A stretch of 64,000 nucleotides of DNA from Sphingomonas adhaesiva (GCF_036946125.1 NZ_JAQIJT010000002.1:775001-839000), one strand, 5' to 3'; counted from the first letter of the stretch, positions 18,355 to 29,009 are shown. Made by a program: numbers and translations. The notes: generated by a model from the sequence alone, not told the origin.

Positions 18355-18528
18355 ATGCGTGCGCGGGCGACCGCGCCGTCGCGCGGCGAGGTGCGGGCCG
18401 TGCCGCTGTGGCCGATGGTCGTGGCGGCGACGCTGGGATTTGCCGTCGGGCAACGCTGGCGCCGCGGACGCGGGGAAGCCGCGGTGGTTCGCGATGCGGC
18501 TTTTGCGGGCGGCTCTGCGGACAAGTAG
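18355..18528 (+). CDS. Candidate small membrane protein, 57 residues
   Basis: The frame after DUF1178 encodes MRARATAPSRGEVRAV, then a single hydrophobic stretch (LWPMVVAATLGFAVGQ), a basic RWRRGRG and an Ala-rich tail. A TTG at 18271 overlaps the DUF1178 stop and would extend the product to 85 residues by a coupled start. I do not recognise a family. The positive-inside arrangement around one membrane segment favours a real protein, but the ribosome-binding site is weak for either start. Confidence 0.4.
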   Translation: MRARATAPSRGEVRAVPLWPMVVAATLGFAVGQRWRRGRGEAAVVRDAAFAGGSADK

Positions 18529-18540
18529 CCGGGACCGTAC

Positions 18541-18567
18541 GGCGCAGGGTTGGACGCGTCCTGCGCC
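18541..18567. terminator. GC-rich hairpin between convergent genes
   Basis: Arms GGCGCAGG (18541-18548) and CCTGCGCC (18560-18567) lie between the small plus-strand ORF and the convergent HAD gene. They could terminate both; no clear T-run is present. Confidence 0.45.
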
Positions 18568-18583
18568 GCCGCCGTCGATGTCC

Positions 18584-19252
18584 CTAGGCGGCGAGCACGC
18601 TCAGTTCCAGCCAGCCGTCATCGGCGACGGTGACGGTCAGTTCGCCATAGTCGCGCACCGCGCGCTGTCGGGTGGTGAGCGGCGATGCGTGGTTGGCGTG
18701 CGTGGCGGTGACGACCATGACGTCCGCCCCCGCGGCCTGCGCCGCCGCCACCCCGGCGGGGGCGTCTTCCCAGATCAGGCAATCGGCCGGGGCGACGCCC
18801 AGCCGCTGCGCCGCGGCGAGGAAACAGTCGGGGGCGGGCTTGCCGGTCGCGACATCCTCCGCGGTGATGAACACGGCCGGCGCGTCGAGCCCGGCCGCCG
18901 CCAGCCGCGCCCGCGCCAGTTCGCGCGGCGCGGACGTGACGATCGCCCAGCGATCGGCGGGGAGCGACGCCAGGAACGCCGCCGCGCCGTCGATCGCCAC
19001 CACGTCATCGACATCGGCGATCTCGGCGCGGGTCAGCGCGGCATATTCCGCCGCCACGTCCATGCCCGGCGTCGCGAAGCGCGTGATCGTCTCCACCGCG
19101 CGGACGCCGTGCATCACGCGCAGCAACGCGTCGGCGTCGATGCCGTGCCGGGACGACCATTCGGTCCAGGCGCGGATCGCGGACGGGATGCTGTCGAGCA
19201 GCGTCCCGTCCATATCGAACAGGAACGCGGCGTAGCGGCGGCGTCCCCTCAC
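18584..19252 (-). CDS. HAD-superfamily (subfamily IA) phosphatase
   Basis: 222 residues. HAD motif I is [12 protein letters not shown], motif II is the Ser in IVTSAPRE, motif III is the Lys in [13 protein letters not shown], and motif IV is [13 protein letters not shown]. The pattern matches small sugar-phosphate phosphatases of the YniC/Gpp1 type, which clear phosphorylated sugars or by-products. The substrate is uncertain. The GTG start at 19252 overlaps the leuA stop (GTGA), so it is translated from the leuA message. Confidence 0.88.
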   Translation of the reverse strand: MRGRRRYAAFLFDMDGTLLDSIPSAIRAWTEWSSRHGIDADALLRVMHGVRAVETITRFATPGMDVAAEYAALTRAEIADVDDVVAIDGAAAFLASLPADRWAIVTSAPRELARARLAAAGLDAPAVFITAEDVATGKPAPDCFLAAAQRLGVAPADCLIWEDAPAGVAAAQAAGADVMVVTATHANHASPLTTRQRAVRDYGELTVTVADDGWLELSVLAA

Positions 19253-20907
19253 GTGCGGTTGGCGGCGGACAGGACGGCGCGGACGCTGGCGGTGGCGATG
19301 TCGGTGTCGATCCCGACGCCCCAGACGATGCGCCCCTCCGCCGTGCGGCATTCGAGATAGGCGACCGCCTGCGCACCTGCGCCGTGGCCGATGGCGTGTT
19401 CGGAATAGTCGACCACGTCCATGGTCGGCCCGGTGCTGTCCGCCAGCGCCGCGATCACACCCGAGATCAGGCCGTTGCCGCGACCGGAGATCGAGCGATC
19501 CTCCCCGTCGATCGCCAGGCGACCGACGAAGATGCGGTCGCCCGCCGCTCCCGTCTCCTCGTAATCGCGCAACACGAAGCGGTCGCCGGTGCCGGGCAGA
19601 TACGCGCGTTCGAACGCGCCCCAGATGTCGGCGGCGTTCAACTCGCGGCTGCTTTCGTCCGCCAGCGCCTGCACGTGGCGGCTGAAATCGGCCTGCAGCC
19701 GCTTGGGCAGCTTCAGCCCCTTGTCCTGCTCCAGCACCCAGGCGACGCCGCCCTTGCCCGACTGCGAATTGACGCGAATGACCGCTTCGTAGCTGCGGCC
19801 CAGATCGGCGGGGTCGATCGGCAGATACGGGACCTCCCACAGGTCGTCGTTGCGCGCGGCCTGCGACGCGAAGCCCTTCTTGATCGCATCCTGATGGCTG
19901 CCGGAGAAGGCGGTGAAGACCAGCTCGCCGGCATAGGGCGTGCGCGGATGGACGGTGATGTTGGTGGCATATTCCACCGTCTTCACGACCTCGTCGATGT
20001 CGCCGAGGTCCAGCTGCGGGTCGACGCCCTGCGTGTACATGTTGAGCGCGACCGTCACGAGGTCGCAATTGCCGGTCCGCTCGCCATTGCCCAGCAGGCA
20101 ACCCTCGACCCGGTCCGCGCCCGCCATCATCCCCAGCTCCGCCGCCGCGACGCCGGTGCCGCGGTCGTTGTGGGTGTGGAGCGAGATGACCACCGCATCG
20201 CGATTGCGGATATGCCGCGCGAACCATTCGATCTGGTCGGCATAGACGTTGGGCGTCGCGCATTCGACGGTGGCGGGCAGATTGAAGATGATCGGCGCGT
20301 CGGGCGTCGGCCGGAGCACGTCCATCACCGCCTCGCAGACCTCGACCGAGAAATCGAGCTCGGCGGTGGAGAAGGTTTCGGGCGAATATTCGAACTGCCA
20401 GCGCGTGTCCGGGCGCTTCGCCGCTTCGTCGCGCAGCACCTTCGCGCCTTCGATCGCGATCGTCTTCACCTCGTCGCGCGACATGCCGAAGACGATCTTG
20501 CGCCACGCCGGCGACACCGCGTTGTAGAGGTGGACGATCGCGGTCTTCGCGCCGTCGAGGCTCTCGAAGCTCTTCTCGATCAGGTCGCGGCGCGACTGGG
20601 TCAGCACCTGGATCGCGACGTCGTCGGGGACGCGGCCGGTGCGCACGAGCCCGCTGATGAAGTCGAATTCGGTCGCGCCCGCGCTGGGGAAGCCGACCTC
20701 GATCTCCTTCAGCCCCACCTTCACCAGCAGGTCGAAGAAGCGCGTCTTCTTCTCCGCATCCATCGGATCGATGAGCGCCTGATTGCCGTCGCGCAGGTCG
20801 GTCGACAGCCAGCGCGGCGCGCGCGTGATCGTCTTCGACGGCCAGGTGCGGTCGGGGATGTCGATCGTGGGAAAGGGGCGGTATTTGACGGAAGGATCGC
20901 GCAGCAT
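19249..20907 (-). CDS. leuA: 2-isopropylmalate synthase (long LeuA type)
   Basis: 552 residues, the size of the long LeuA class. It condenses acetyl-CoA with 2-ketoisovalerate, the first committed step of leucine synthesis. [16 protein letters not shown] holds the conserved Arg-Asp of the active site, and [11 protein letters not shown] holds the metal-binding His-x-His. The C-terminal part ([14 protein letters not shown] end, with [20 protein letters not shown]) is the regulatory domain for leucine feedback. The ATG at 20907 ([12 protein letters not shown]) matches family N-termini; the open frame further upstream overlaps the attenuator. Upstream lies a leucine-rich leader peptide with an attenuator-like fold, so leucine-responsive control is likely. 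The HAD gene is coupled behind it. Confidence 0.96.
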   Translation of the reverse strand: MLRDPSVKYRPFPTIDIPDRTWPSKTITRAPRWLSTDLRDGNQALIDPMDAEKKTRFFDLLVKVGLKEIEVGFPSAGATEFDFISGLVRTGRVPDDVAIQVLTQSRRDLIEKSFESLDGAKTAIVHLYNAVSPAWRKIVFGMSRDEVKTIAIEGAKVLRDEAAKRPDTRWQFEYSPETFSTAELDFSVEVCEAVMDVLRPTPDAPIIFNLPATVECATPNVYADQIEWFARHIRNRDAVVISLHTHNDRGTGVAAAELGMMAGADRVEGCLLGNGERTGNCDLVTVALNMYTQGVDPQLDLGDIDEVVKTVEYATNITVHPRTPYAGELVFTAFSGSHQDAIKKGFASQAARNDDLWEVPYLPIDPADLGRSYEAVIRVNSQSGKGGVAWVLEQDKGLKLPKRLQADFSRHVQALADESSRELNAADIWGAFERAYLPGTGDRFVLRDYEETGAAGDRIFVGRLAIDGEDRSISGRGNGLISGVIAALADSTGPTMDVVDYSEHAIGHGAGAQAVAYLECRTAEGRIVWGVGIDTDIATASVRAVLSAANRT

Positions 20908-20950
20908 GACGGTCGGCTCGCTTGGTCGAGGGGGGCGGTGGTCGGATCGT

Positions 20951-21010
20951 CCCTTAGGCGCGGGGTGCGCAGGGGGTATCCCCACGCGACGGCGAGTGCG
21001 CGCCTAAGGG
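20951..21010 (-). promoter_or_regulatory. Attenuator-like RNA structure upstream of leuA
   Basis: On the leuA transcript CCCTTAGGCGCG (21010-20999), which overlaps the last codons and stop of the leader peptide, is the exact complement of CGCGCCTAAGGG (20962-20951), 36 bases later. The first arm can instead fold locally as CGCGCC-CTTA-GGCGCG, so the two structures exclude each other. A further GGGGATACCCC hairpin lies between the arms. A ribosome position that depends on leucyl-tRNA would choose between them. No U-run follows, so control may act on leuA translation or Rho access, not on an intrinsic terminator. Confidence 0.6.
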
Positions 21011-21048
21011 CGCGTAAGTCGAAGGAGGAGGCCGATCGCCCGTGTCAT
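21004..21048 (-). CDS. Leucine-rich leader peptide of leuA
   Basis: ATG at 21048 to TAG at 21004 encodes MTRAIGLLLRLTRP, 14 residues with four leucines, three of them consecutive (CTC CTC CTT). It lies 96 bases upstream of leuA on the same strand, and its stop is inside one arm of a 12-base inverted repeat. This is the classic layout of a ribosome-mediated attenuation leader for a leucine biosynthesis gene. The ribosome-binding site is weak, and a GTG immediately before the ATG is a possible start. Confidence 0.62.
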   Translation of the reverse strand: MTRAIGLLLRLTRP

Positions 21049-21197
21049 CACAGTTCTGGGCGTAGCGCGGTGCGGGGCGGCTTGTCCAGCGGATTGCCGC
21101 CCGTGTGCCTGATGTGCGTCAATGCGCCGTTTATGAAGCGGCAACATCTTGCGCGCCACAACGGAAGAACGGATTGCCGTCGTCGCAGGGATCGATC

Positions 21198-21587
21198 ATG
21201 TTTCAGCTTGTCTACATCAGCAGCACGGTCGGGGTGCCCAACACGCGCGAGGTGATGGACGTGTCGTGCCGCAACAATGCGCGCGATGGCCTGACCGGAT
21301 TGCTCTATTTCGACGGCAAGCGCTTCCTCCAGGCGCTGGAGGGCGAGCGTGCGATGGTGGAGCGCACTTATGCGCGGATCGTCGCCGACCCGCGACATCG
21401 GGCGCCGGTGGTGCTGTCGAGCGGTGAGGTGCCGGTGCGCGAATTCGGCGCCTGGACCATGGCGGAGCGGCGGCCGGGGGCGGATGGCGACGCCTTCGTG
21501 GCGCAGGTGGGGGCGCTGGTGGCGAACGCCTCGCCCGCGGTACGCGCGACGTTCGACGGATTCGTGCAGGTGCGGCGGGCGGCGTGA
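21198..21587 (+). CDS. BLUF-domain blue-light photoreceptor
   Basis: 129 residues, essentially a single BLUF domain binding FAD non-covalently. The key photochemical residues are visible: Tyr6 (LVYISST), Asn near 27 (CRNNARDGLTG), Gln45 (FLQALEG), and Trp86/Met88 (FGAWTMAE). No output domain is fused, so it must signal by protein interaction. AGGGA sits 8 bases before the ATG. It is divergent from leuA and convergent with the YceI gene. No obvious partner such as an EAL or GGDEF gene is adjacent; the nearest EAL gene is about 8 kb away. Confidence 0.95.
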   Translation: MFQLVYISSTVGVPNTREVMDVSCRNNARDGLTGLLYFDGKRFLQALEGERAMVERTYARIVADPRHRAPVVLSSGEVPVREFGAWTMAERRPGADGDAFVAQVGALVANASPAVRATFDGFVQVRRAA

Positions 21588-21597
21588 CCGATAGTCG

Positions 21598-21623
21598 GGC
21601 CCCTCCCGCACAGGGGAGGGGCC
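21598..21623. terminator. Bidirectional GC-rich terminator-like hairpin
   Basis: GGCCCCTCCC and GGGGAGGGGCC pair across a 5-base loop between the convergent BLUF and YceI genes. Its composition resembles the dispersed CCCCTCCC palindromes elsewhere in the window (25219, 52972, 59366). Confidence 0.6.
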
Positions 21624-21632
21624 TGAATTGCG

Positions 21633-22247
21633 TCACGCCGTGAAGGCGGCGTTCACCATGAGCTTGACCTCGTCCGAGACGACCGGCGCGGCATAGCCGA
21701 GACCGAAGTCGCTGCGCTTGATCGTGCCGGTGCCGGTGAAGCCGAAGTTGGTCTTCTTGCTCATCGGGTTGGTGCCCGCGCCGACGAAGGTCACGTCGAG
21801 CGCGACGGGCTTCGTCATGCCCTTGATCGTCAGGTTGCCGGTCATCTTCGCCCGCGTCGCGCCCTGCGGCGTGACCGAGGTGGAGACGAAGCGTGCGGTC
21901 GGATTCGCGGCGACGTCGAAGAAGTCCTTCGATTTCAGGTGCCCGGCGAACTGCGCGCTGGTCACCGACAGTTGATCGATCGGGAAGGTCACGTCGACCT
22001 TCGTCTGCGCCAGCGTGGCGGGATCGATCGTGATCGAACCCTCCGATGCGCCGAACTGCCCCTGCAGCATGGAGAAGCCCATGTGGTTGACGGTCCAGGT
22101 CACCTGCGTGTGGGCGGGGTCGACCTGATAGGTGCCGGCCGCGATCTTTGCGGTCGGCTTGCCCGGCATCTGCGGGGTGCTGGCGATCTGCGCGACCGCG
22201 GGGACGGCGACCGCAATGGCGAGCGCGGCGGCGATGGCATGACGCAT
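21633..22247 (-). CDS. YceI family periplasmic lipid-binding protein
   Basis: 204 residues with a cleavable signal peptide (MRHAIAAALAIAVAVPAVAQ). A lipocalin-like YceI barrel follows: GTYQVDPAHTQVTWTVNHMG at the start, FPIDQLSVTSAQFAGHLKS in the middle, and KTNFGFTGTGTIKRSDFGLG towards the end. Family members bind polyisoprenoids or amphiphiles in the periplasm; the role here is unknown. CAGGAGGATCA upstream of the ATG gives a strong start. Confidence 0.93.
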   Translation of the reverse strand: MRHAIAAALAIAVAVPAVAQIASTPQMPGKPTAKIAAGTYQVDPAHTQVTWTVNHMGFSMLQGQFGASEGSITIDPATLAQTKVDVTFPIDQLSVTSAQFAGHLKSKDFFDVAANPTARFVSTSVTPQGATRAKMTGNLTIKGMTKPVALDVTFVGAGTNPMSKKTNFGFTGTGTIKRSDFGLGYAAPVVSDEVKLMVNAAFTA

Positions 22248-22343
22248 GATAGTGATCCTCCTGTTGTTCAGCCCTTGCTGCCCAACGTCGCGCGCGGGCG
22301 AAAGTGGCAGGTGCGAAACGATCTATTTCGCGGAACGGGCGGA

Positions 22344-23120
22344 TCAGCGCTCGATCAGCGTGAAGTCGTAGGTGATCTGGACCCAGGCGCCGATGATCGG
22401 CTTGCCCCCGACGGTCGGCGGGCGGATCAGGAACTGGAACGCGGCCTGCCGTGCGGTGCCGGCCAGCCCGGTACCGGGCGGCGTTTCGCCTACCTCCCGG
22501 CAATCGTCGACACGGTTGCGCGGCGCGGTGCGGCACAGGATGACGCCGATGCCGGTGCGCGCGCGCCTCGAGAGATACGGATTCATCTCCGCCGCGGTCG
22601 GGCGGCGCACCCAGTCGCCGGCATAGACCGCGGCGTTGCCGGGGCCGCGCCCGATCGGGGCGGCATCGGCGGTCTGCGTCGTCTCGTCCGAATCGGTGCT
22701 GCGGGTGGGGGCGGTGCCCTTGATCTTTCCGACGTCGCTGGCGGCGAACTCGGCCTGGCTCAGGATCATGACGCCGGGCAGCACCAACGGCGGGGTCGGG
22801 GCGGGCGGCTGCGGCACGTCGGGGCGCGGGGCGGGGGTCCGCTCCGGGGCGGCGGCCTTGCGGGTCTGCTGCTGCTGCGTCTTCTCGCGCGTCGGCTGCT
22901 GCGCACTGGTCCCCTGCGAGCGGACGTCGAAGGTCGCGAGGGGGCGGCCGTTGCCGTAATCGGACGGCGGCAGGATCCCCGTGACCCGCAGCAGCGCGAG
23001 CAGGATCAGCGCGGCGATCCCGATCGACAATGTGGCGGAGACGATGCGGTTCACCGGACCGGGCCGCGCGCCATACGCGGAGGTTCGATACGACGAAGTG
23101 TGGAACGCCGCCGTCCGCAT
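22344..23120 (-). CDS. TonB-like C-terminal domain protein
   Basis: 258 residues with a cytoplasmic N-terminus, one membrane segment (about residues 27-47: IVSATLSIGIAALILLALL), and a Gln/Pro/Ala-rich periplasmic linker with a PQPPAPTPP stretch. The C-terminal block contains GVILCRTAPRNRVDDCREV, then AAFQFLIRPPTVGGKPIIG and WVQITYDF. That last block follows the TonB C-domain pattern. It may be an energy transducer or a TonB-fold protein of the sphingomonad type. No ExbB/ExbD or receptor gene is nearby. The start could be a GTG about 22 residues downstream. Confidence 0.6.
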   Translation of the reverse strand: MRTAAFHTSSYRTSAYGARPGPVNRIVSATLSIGIAALILLALLRVTGILPPSDYGNGRPLATFDVRSQGTSAQQPTREKTQQQQTRKAAAPERTPAPRPDVPQPPAPTPPLVLPGVMILSQAEFAASDVGKIKGTAPTRSTDSDETTQTADAAPIGRGPGNAAVYAGDWVRRPTAAEMNPYLSRRARTGIGVILCRTAPRNRVDDCREVGETPPGTGLAGTARQAAFQFLIRPPTVGGKPIIGAWVQITYDFTLIER

Positions 23121-23203
23121 GGCGCGGGCGATTAGCGGAAGGTGGGGGTGGGGGCAATCGGGGTGCTGGCCCCTCCCTTTCGAGGCAGGGGAGATTGAGT
23201 TGC

Positions 23204-23430
23204 GTCACCCCGGCCTTGAGCGAGACCTTTGCAAAAGTCTCCCCCCGTGCTCCTGCGTAGGCAGGAGCCCAGGGTTGCAGGTCCGATAAGGCGTTGTTCT
23301 GCTGGGCTCAAGGCTCCTGCCTGCGCAGGAGCACGGTGTGGCCTTTTGCAAAGGCCCCGCCTTGAGCCGGAGTCCCGCTCCTTTCCACCCTCGCGGGAGG
23401 AGCGGGACCCCGGGTCGAGCCCGGGGTGAC
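23204..23430. repeat. Family A repeat interrupted by a family B element (nested repeat, copy 1)
   Basis: The outer arms are GTCACCCCGG (23204) and CCGGGGTGAC (ending 23430). Inside lies element B, about 23226-23354, bounded by CCTTTGCAAAAG and CTTTTGCAAAGG. It contains two inverted hairpin modules (23245-23268 and 23312-23336, core GCTCCTGC..GCAGGAGC) and an asymmetric spacer CCCAGGGTTGC...GTTGTTCTGC. The sequence CCTTGAGC of the left A arm occurs on both sides of B. The 435-base gap between the TonB-like gene and ilvC is mostly this repeat. A separate CCCCTCCC...GGCAGGGGA remnant lies at about 23170-23192, and nothing coding is visible. Confidence 0.8.
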
Positions 23431-23555
23431 GGAGGGGCTCCCAACCCGCCGGCCCGTCGGACCCGGCGAAGCCGTGCCCTGTGGGCCGGCTGGCCGGGCC
23501 GGCCGATCTCGCGCGAGTCAGGCGATCGGCATCGCCGACGCCTGCCGCGCTTCGA

Positions 23556-25206
<1,651 letters not shown>

Positions 25207-25218
25207 CTTCTTCTCGCT

Positions 25219-25346
25219 CCCCTCCCTTTTAAGGGAGGGGCTGGGGGTGGGTCGCGTCCGGGTGATACGGGGCGGGCGGGAGGCGCAGGTGCCGTTGCGC
25301 GAGCACGCCACCCACCCCCCGGCCCCCTCCCTTGAAAGGGAGGGGG
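25219..25346. repeat. Compound inverted repeat (CCCCTCCC family D) between ilvB and ilvN
   Basis: Two palindromes, CTCCCTTTTAAGGGAG (25221-25236) and CTCCCTTGAAAGGGAG, stand in inverted orientation. They flank GGGGTGGGT and its complement ACCCACCCC, so the whole about 128-base element can form a cruciform or a long RNA hairpin. The centre is unique. It resembles the paired-palindrome organisation of REPIN elements and lies inside what should be one operon. Confidence 0.75.
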
Positions 25347-25355
25347 GAGGGTTGC

Positions 25356-27131
25356 TCAAACCAGTGCCTTGGCCTCGTCGTCCATGGTGCCGCTGACCTC
25401 GTTCGCCTGCAGGATCATGTCGGTGTGCGCCGCGCCGGAGGGGATCATCGGGAAGCAGTTGGCGAGTTTCGCCACCATGCAATCGACCATCACCGGGCCG
25501 TCGTGCGCCAGCATTTCCGCGATGCCCGCCTCCAGCTGGTCGGGCCGCTCGATGCGGATGCCCTTCCAGCCATAGGCCTCGGCCAGCTTCACGAAATCGG
25601 GGAGCGAATCCGAATAGCTCTCCGCATAGCGGCTCTCATAGGTCAGCTCCTGCCACTGGCGGACCATCCCCATATATTCGTTGTTCAGGATGAAGACCTT
25701 CACCGGCAGGCGATATTGCGTCGCCGTGGCCAGCTCCTGAATGTTCATCTGGATCGATGCCTCTCCCGCGATGTCGATCACCAGCGCCTTGGGATTGCCC
25801 AGCTGCGCACCGATCGCGGCGGGCAGGCCGTAGCCCATCGTGCCGAGCCCGCCCGACGTCAGCCACTTGTTGGGCAGGTCGAAGCCGAAATGCTGGGCGG
25901 CCCACATCTGGTGCTGGCCGACCTCGGTGGTGATGATCGGCTGGCGGGCACGCGTGGCTTCCCACAGCGCGCGCACGGCGCGCTGGGGCATGATCTCGCC
26001 GTTGTAGCCGTTGGGCTCGTTCTCCGGGAAGTCGAGACACCGGACCGCGCGCCAGCCGTCGATCCGCCGCCACCATTCCGACGTATCGGGCTTCGGATGC
26101 TGGCGCGACTTCCAGACGCGGATCATGTCCTCCATCGCGTGCCCGGCGTCGGCCACGATGGCGAGGTCGATGCGTACCGTCTTGTTGATGCTCGACCGAT
26201 CGATGTCGATGTGGACCTTGCGGCTGTTGGGGCTGAACGCGTCGAGCCGCCCGGTGACGCGGTCGTCGAAGCGGCTGCCGATGGCGACGACCAGATCGGC
26301 CTGGTTCATCGCCATGTTCGCTTCGTAGGTGCCGTGCATCCCCAGCATCCCCAGCCATTGCGGGCCGCTGGCGGGATACGCGCCCAGACCCATCAGCGTC
26401 GAGGTGACGGGCGCGCCGGTGATGCGCGCCAGCTCCTGCAACAGCTGCGACGCCGCGGGCCCGGCATTGATGACGCCGCCGCCGGTGTAGAGCACCGGAC
26501 GCTCGGCCGCGGCGAGCATGTCGACGACCTGCTCGATCGCGGCGCGATCCGCCTTGAGGGCAGGGCGATAGGTCTTGTGCTGGATCGGGCCGGGCTTCTG
26601 ATACTTCGCCGTCGCGACCTGCACGTTCTTGGGGATGTCCACCACCACCGGGCCGGGGCGGCCGGACGTCGCGATATGGAACGCCTCGTGGATGACGGGG
26701 CCGAGACGCGCCGGGTCCTTCACGAGATAATTGTGCTTCGTGCAGTGGCGCGTGATGCCGACGGTATCGGCCTCCTGGAACGCGTCCGACCCGATCAGCG
26801 TCGTCGGCACCTGTCCGGTGATGACGACCATCGGGATCGAATCCATCAGCGCATCGGTGATGCCGGTGACCGCGTTGGTCGCGCCGGGGCCGGAGGTGAC
26901 GAGCACGACGCCCGGCTTCCCCGTGGCGCGGGCATAGCCTTCCGCGGCATGGGTCGCGGCCTGTTCGTGGCGCACCAGCACGTGGCGGATCCGCGGCGTG
27001 CCGCCGGCGGTGTGCCGGAACAGCGCGTCGTAGATCGGCAGCACGGCGCCGCCCGGATAGCCGAACACGACCTCCACGCCGAGATCGCACAGCGCCTCGA
27101 CCAGGATGTCTGCTCCGCTCTTCTCGGTCAC
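25356..27131 (-). CDS. ilvB: Acetolactate synthase large (catalytic) subunit
   Basis: 591 residues, a ThDP-dependent enzyme joining two pyruvates, or pyruvate and 2-ketobutyrate. The activating glutamate is in THAAEGYARATG. The central FAD/DHAP-synthase-like region and the ThDP domain (GGLGTMGYGLPAAIGAQLG, then AGEASIQMNIQEL) are present. In the last motif the usual GDxS reads GEAS, a conservative Asp-to-Glu change at the metal-binding position. The GTG start at 27131 has GGAGGAGAA upstream. An 88-base gap separates it from the miaA stop. No leucine/valine/isoleucine-rich leader ORF is visible there, unlike at leuA. Confidence 0.96.
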   Translation of the reverse strand: MTEKSGADILVEALCDLGVEVVFGYPGGAVLPIYDALFRHTAGGTPRIRHVLVRHEQAATHAAEGYARATGKPGVVLVTSGPGATNAVTGITDALMDSIPMVVITGQVPTTLIGSDAFQEADTVGITRHCTKHNYLVKDPARLGPVIHEAFHIATSGRPGPVVVDIPKNVQVATAKYQKPGPIQHKTYRPALKADRAAIEQVVDMLAAAERPVLYTGGGVINAGPAASQLLQELARITGAPVTSTLMGLGAYPASGPQWLGMLGMHGTYEANMAMNQADLVVAIGSRFDDRVTGRLDAFSPNSRKVHIDIDRSSINKTVRIDLAIVADAGHAMEDMIRVWKSRQHPKPDTSEWWRRIDGWRAVRCLDFPENEPNGYNGEIMPQRAVRALWEATRARQPIITTEVGQHQMWAAQHFGFDLPNKWLTSGGLGTMGYGLPAAIGAQLGNPKALVIDIAGEASIQMNIQELATATQYRLPVKVFILNNEYMGMVRQWQELTYESRYAESYSDSLPDFVKLAEAYGWKGIRIERPDQLEAGIAEMLAHDGPVMVDCMVAKLANCFPMIPSGAAHTDMILQANEVSGTMDDEAKALV

Positions 27132-27219
27132 GTCACTTCTCCTCCAACGGGAACGCGCGGCCTCCTTAGCCGCGATGGTCGCGGCGCGCTACGGCATCGA
27201 AAGTTACGCGTCAAACGGT

Positions 27220-28125
27220 TTATGCGAAATAAAATTGCGAATTAACGGTGGGCGTCCGGAGCCAGCCGGGCGGCGGCTGATGGCGGAACCACGTATATTG
27301 GCGCTTCGCATAGCGGCGCGTGGCGAGTTGCGCGCGGGCCAGCGCCTGCTCGCGGTCGATCGCGCCGTCCAGCATCGCGGCGATCTCGGGGACGCCGATC
27401 GCGCGGCGGACGGGCGCGTCGGGAGGGACGTCGTCCCGCGCCAGGAGGCGCGCCACCTCGTCGACGGCGCCGCCGTCGAACATCGCGATCAGGCGGCGGT
27501 CGCAGCGCTGCATCAGCGCGTCGCGATCGGGCAGCAGCACCATGGCGCGCAGGTCGATGTCGCCGCCGATGCCGCCGTGGCGCTCCGCCTGCCATGCGGC
27601 GAGGGGGCGGCCGGTGCTGCGGATCACCTCCAGCGCACGCGCCATGCGGGCGGTGTCGCCGGGGGCCAGGCGCGCGGCGGCGGCGGGATCCTCCCGTGCC
27701 AGTGCGGCATGGGTTTCGCTGACGGGCAGCGCGCGGATCGCGGTCCGGATGGCGGGGTCGATGTCGGGCACCGGGGCGATGCCGTCCAGCAGGGTGCGCA
27801 GGTACAGGCCGGTGCCGCCGACCAGGATCGGCACCTGTCCCGCTTCATGGGTCTGCGCGATGATCGCGCGCGCATCGGCGGCCCAGCGCGCCGCGGAGCA
27901 GGACTCCGCGCCGTCGATATGGCCGAACAGCCGGTGCGGCACGCGCGCCTCGTCGGTGGCATCGGGGCGCGCGGAGAGGATGCGCAGGTCGCGGTACACC
28001 TGGCTGGCGTCGGCGTTGACGACAACGCCGTCGATCCGCTCCGCCAGGTCGATCGCGGCCGCGCTCTTGCCGCTGGCGGTCGGCCCTGCGATGAGCGCCA
28101 CCCTTGGTTTAGCGGGGATAGGCAT
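27220..28125 (-). CDS. miaA: tRNA dimethylallyltransferase
   Basis: 301 residues. The P-loop is [12 protein letters not shown]. The DMAPP/tRNA-contacting [20 protein letters not shown] follows, then [14 protein letters not shown], and the C-terminal [15 protein letters not shown]. It prenylates A37 of tRNAs reading UNN codons. The start ATG (28125-28123) shares two bases with the divergent serB start, so each gene's 5' leader lies inside the other gene. A GTG two codons earlier would extend the overlap. The gene is upstream of ilvB on the same strand. Confidence 0.95.
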   Translation of the reverse strand: MPIPAKPRVALIAGPTASGKSAAAIDLAERIDGVVVNADASQVYRDLRILSARPDATDEARVPHRLFGHIDGAESCSAARWAADARAIIAQTHEAGQVPILVGGTGLYLRTLLDGIAPVPDIDPAIRTAIRALPVSETHAALAREDPAAAARLAPGDTARMARALEVIRSTGRPLAAWQAERHGGIGGDIDLRAMVLLPDRDALMQRCDRRLIAMFDGGAVDEVARLLARDDVPPDAPVRRAIGVPEIAAMLDGAIDREQALARAQLATRRYAKRQYTWFRHQPPPGWLRTPTVNSQFYFA

Positions 28126-29005
28126 GTTCACGGCGACGCTGATAGCAGCAGGGCGGCTGACGCCAAGCATCGTGGCGGACGCGCGGGCGCGGCTGGCGGC
28201 GGCCGGCTGCGCGCCCGCCGACGCGGCGTGGATCGACGACGGCGATGCGGCCGACGTGCCGTTCGGGACCGATCCCGCCGCGGCGCGCGCGGCGGTCGAG
28301 GGGGCGTTCGAGCGCGTCGACGTGGTGGTCCAGCCGGCGGCGGGACGACGCAAGATGCTGCTGGTCGCGGACATGGATTCGACGATGATTACGATCGAAT
28401 GCATCGACGAACTCGCCGATTACGCCGGGCTGAAACCGCGAATCGCGGCGATCACCGAGGCGGCGATGCGCGGCGAGCTGGACTTCGAGGGCGCGCTGGA
28501 TGCGCGCGTGGGACTGCTCAAGGGGCTGTCCGCGGGGGTGATCGACGATTGCCTGCGCGAACGGGTGACGATCATGCCCGGCGCGCGCGCGCTGGTGCGC
28601 ACGATGCGCGGCTGGGGCGCGCGGGCGGTGCTGGTATCGGGCGGGTTCACGCGCTTCGCGGAGCCGGTCGCGGCGGAGATCGGCTTCGATCGCGCCATCG
28701 CCAACGTGCTGGAGATCGAGGGCGACGCGCTGTCCGGGGCGGTCGCGCGGCCGATCGTTGGCGCTGAGACGAAGCGGGCGACGCTGCTGGAGACGCGCGC
28801 GACGCTGGGGCTGGGCGAGGCGGAGACGCTGGCGGTCGGCGATGGCGCCAACGATCTGGCGATGATCGGCGTGGCGGGGCTGGGGGTCGCGTATCATGCG
28901 AAGCCGGTCGTGGCGGCGGCGGCGGCGGCGCGGATCGAGCATGGCGACCTGACGGCGCTGCTGTGGACGCAGGGCGTGCCGAAGCGGGAGTGGTTGGCGG
29001 CGTGA
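28124..29005 (+). CDS. serB: Phosphoserine phosphatase
   Basis: 293 residues. An N-terminal ACT-like portion is followed by a HAD domain: motif [20 protein letters not shown], motif [16 protein letters not shown], motif III Lys in AETKRATL, and motif [14 protein letters not shown]. It makes serine from phosphoserine, the last step of serine synthesis. GGGGATAGG is a good ribosome-binding site for the ATG at 28124. It is divergent from miaA with overlapping start codons. Confidence 0.95.
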   Translation: MFTATLIAAGRLTPSIVADARARLAAAGCAPADAAWIDDGDAADVPFGTDPAAARAAVEGAFERVDVVVQPAAGRRKMLLVADMDSTMITIECIDELADYAGLKPRIAAITEAAMRGELDFEGALDARVGLLKGLSAGVIDDCLRERVTIMPGARALVRTMRGWGARAVLVSGGFTRFAEPVAAEIGFDRAIANVLEIEGDALSGAVARPIVGAETKRATLLETRATLGLGEAETLAVGDGANDLAMIGVAGLGVAYHAKPVVAAAAAARIEHGDLTALLWTQGVPKREWLAA

Positions 29006-29009
29006 CGAC

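Noticed and set aside
27132..27219. Possible amino-acid leader peptide before ilvB, as at leuA
   Set aside because: The only ATG in the gap is followed at once by a stop (ATG CCG TAG), and no Val/Leu/Ile-rich ORF is present.
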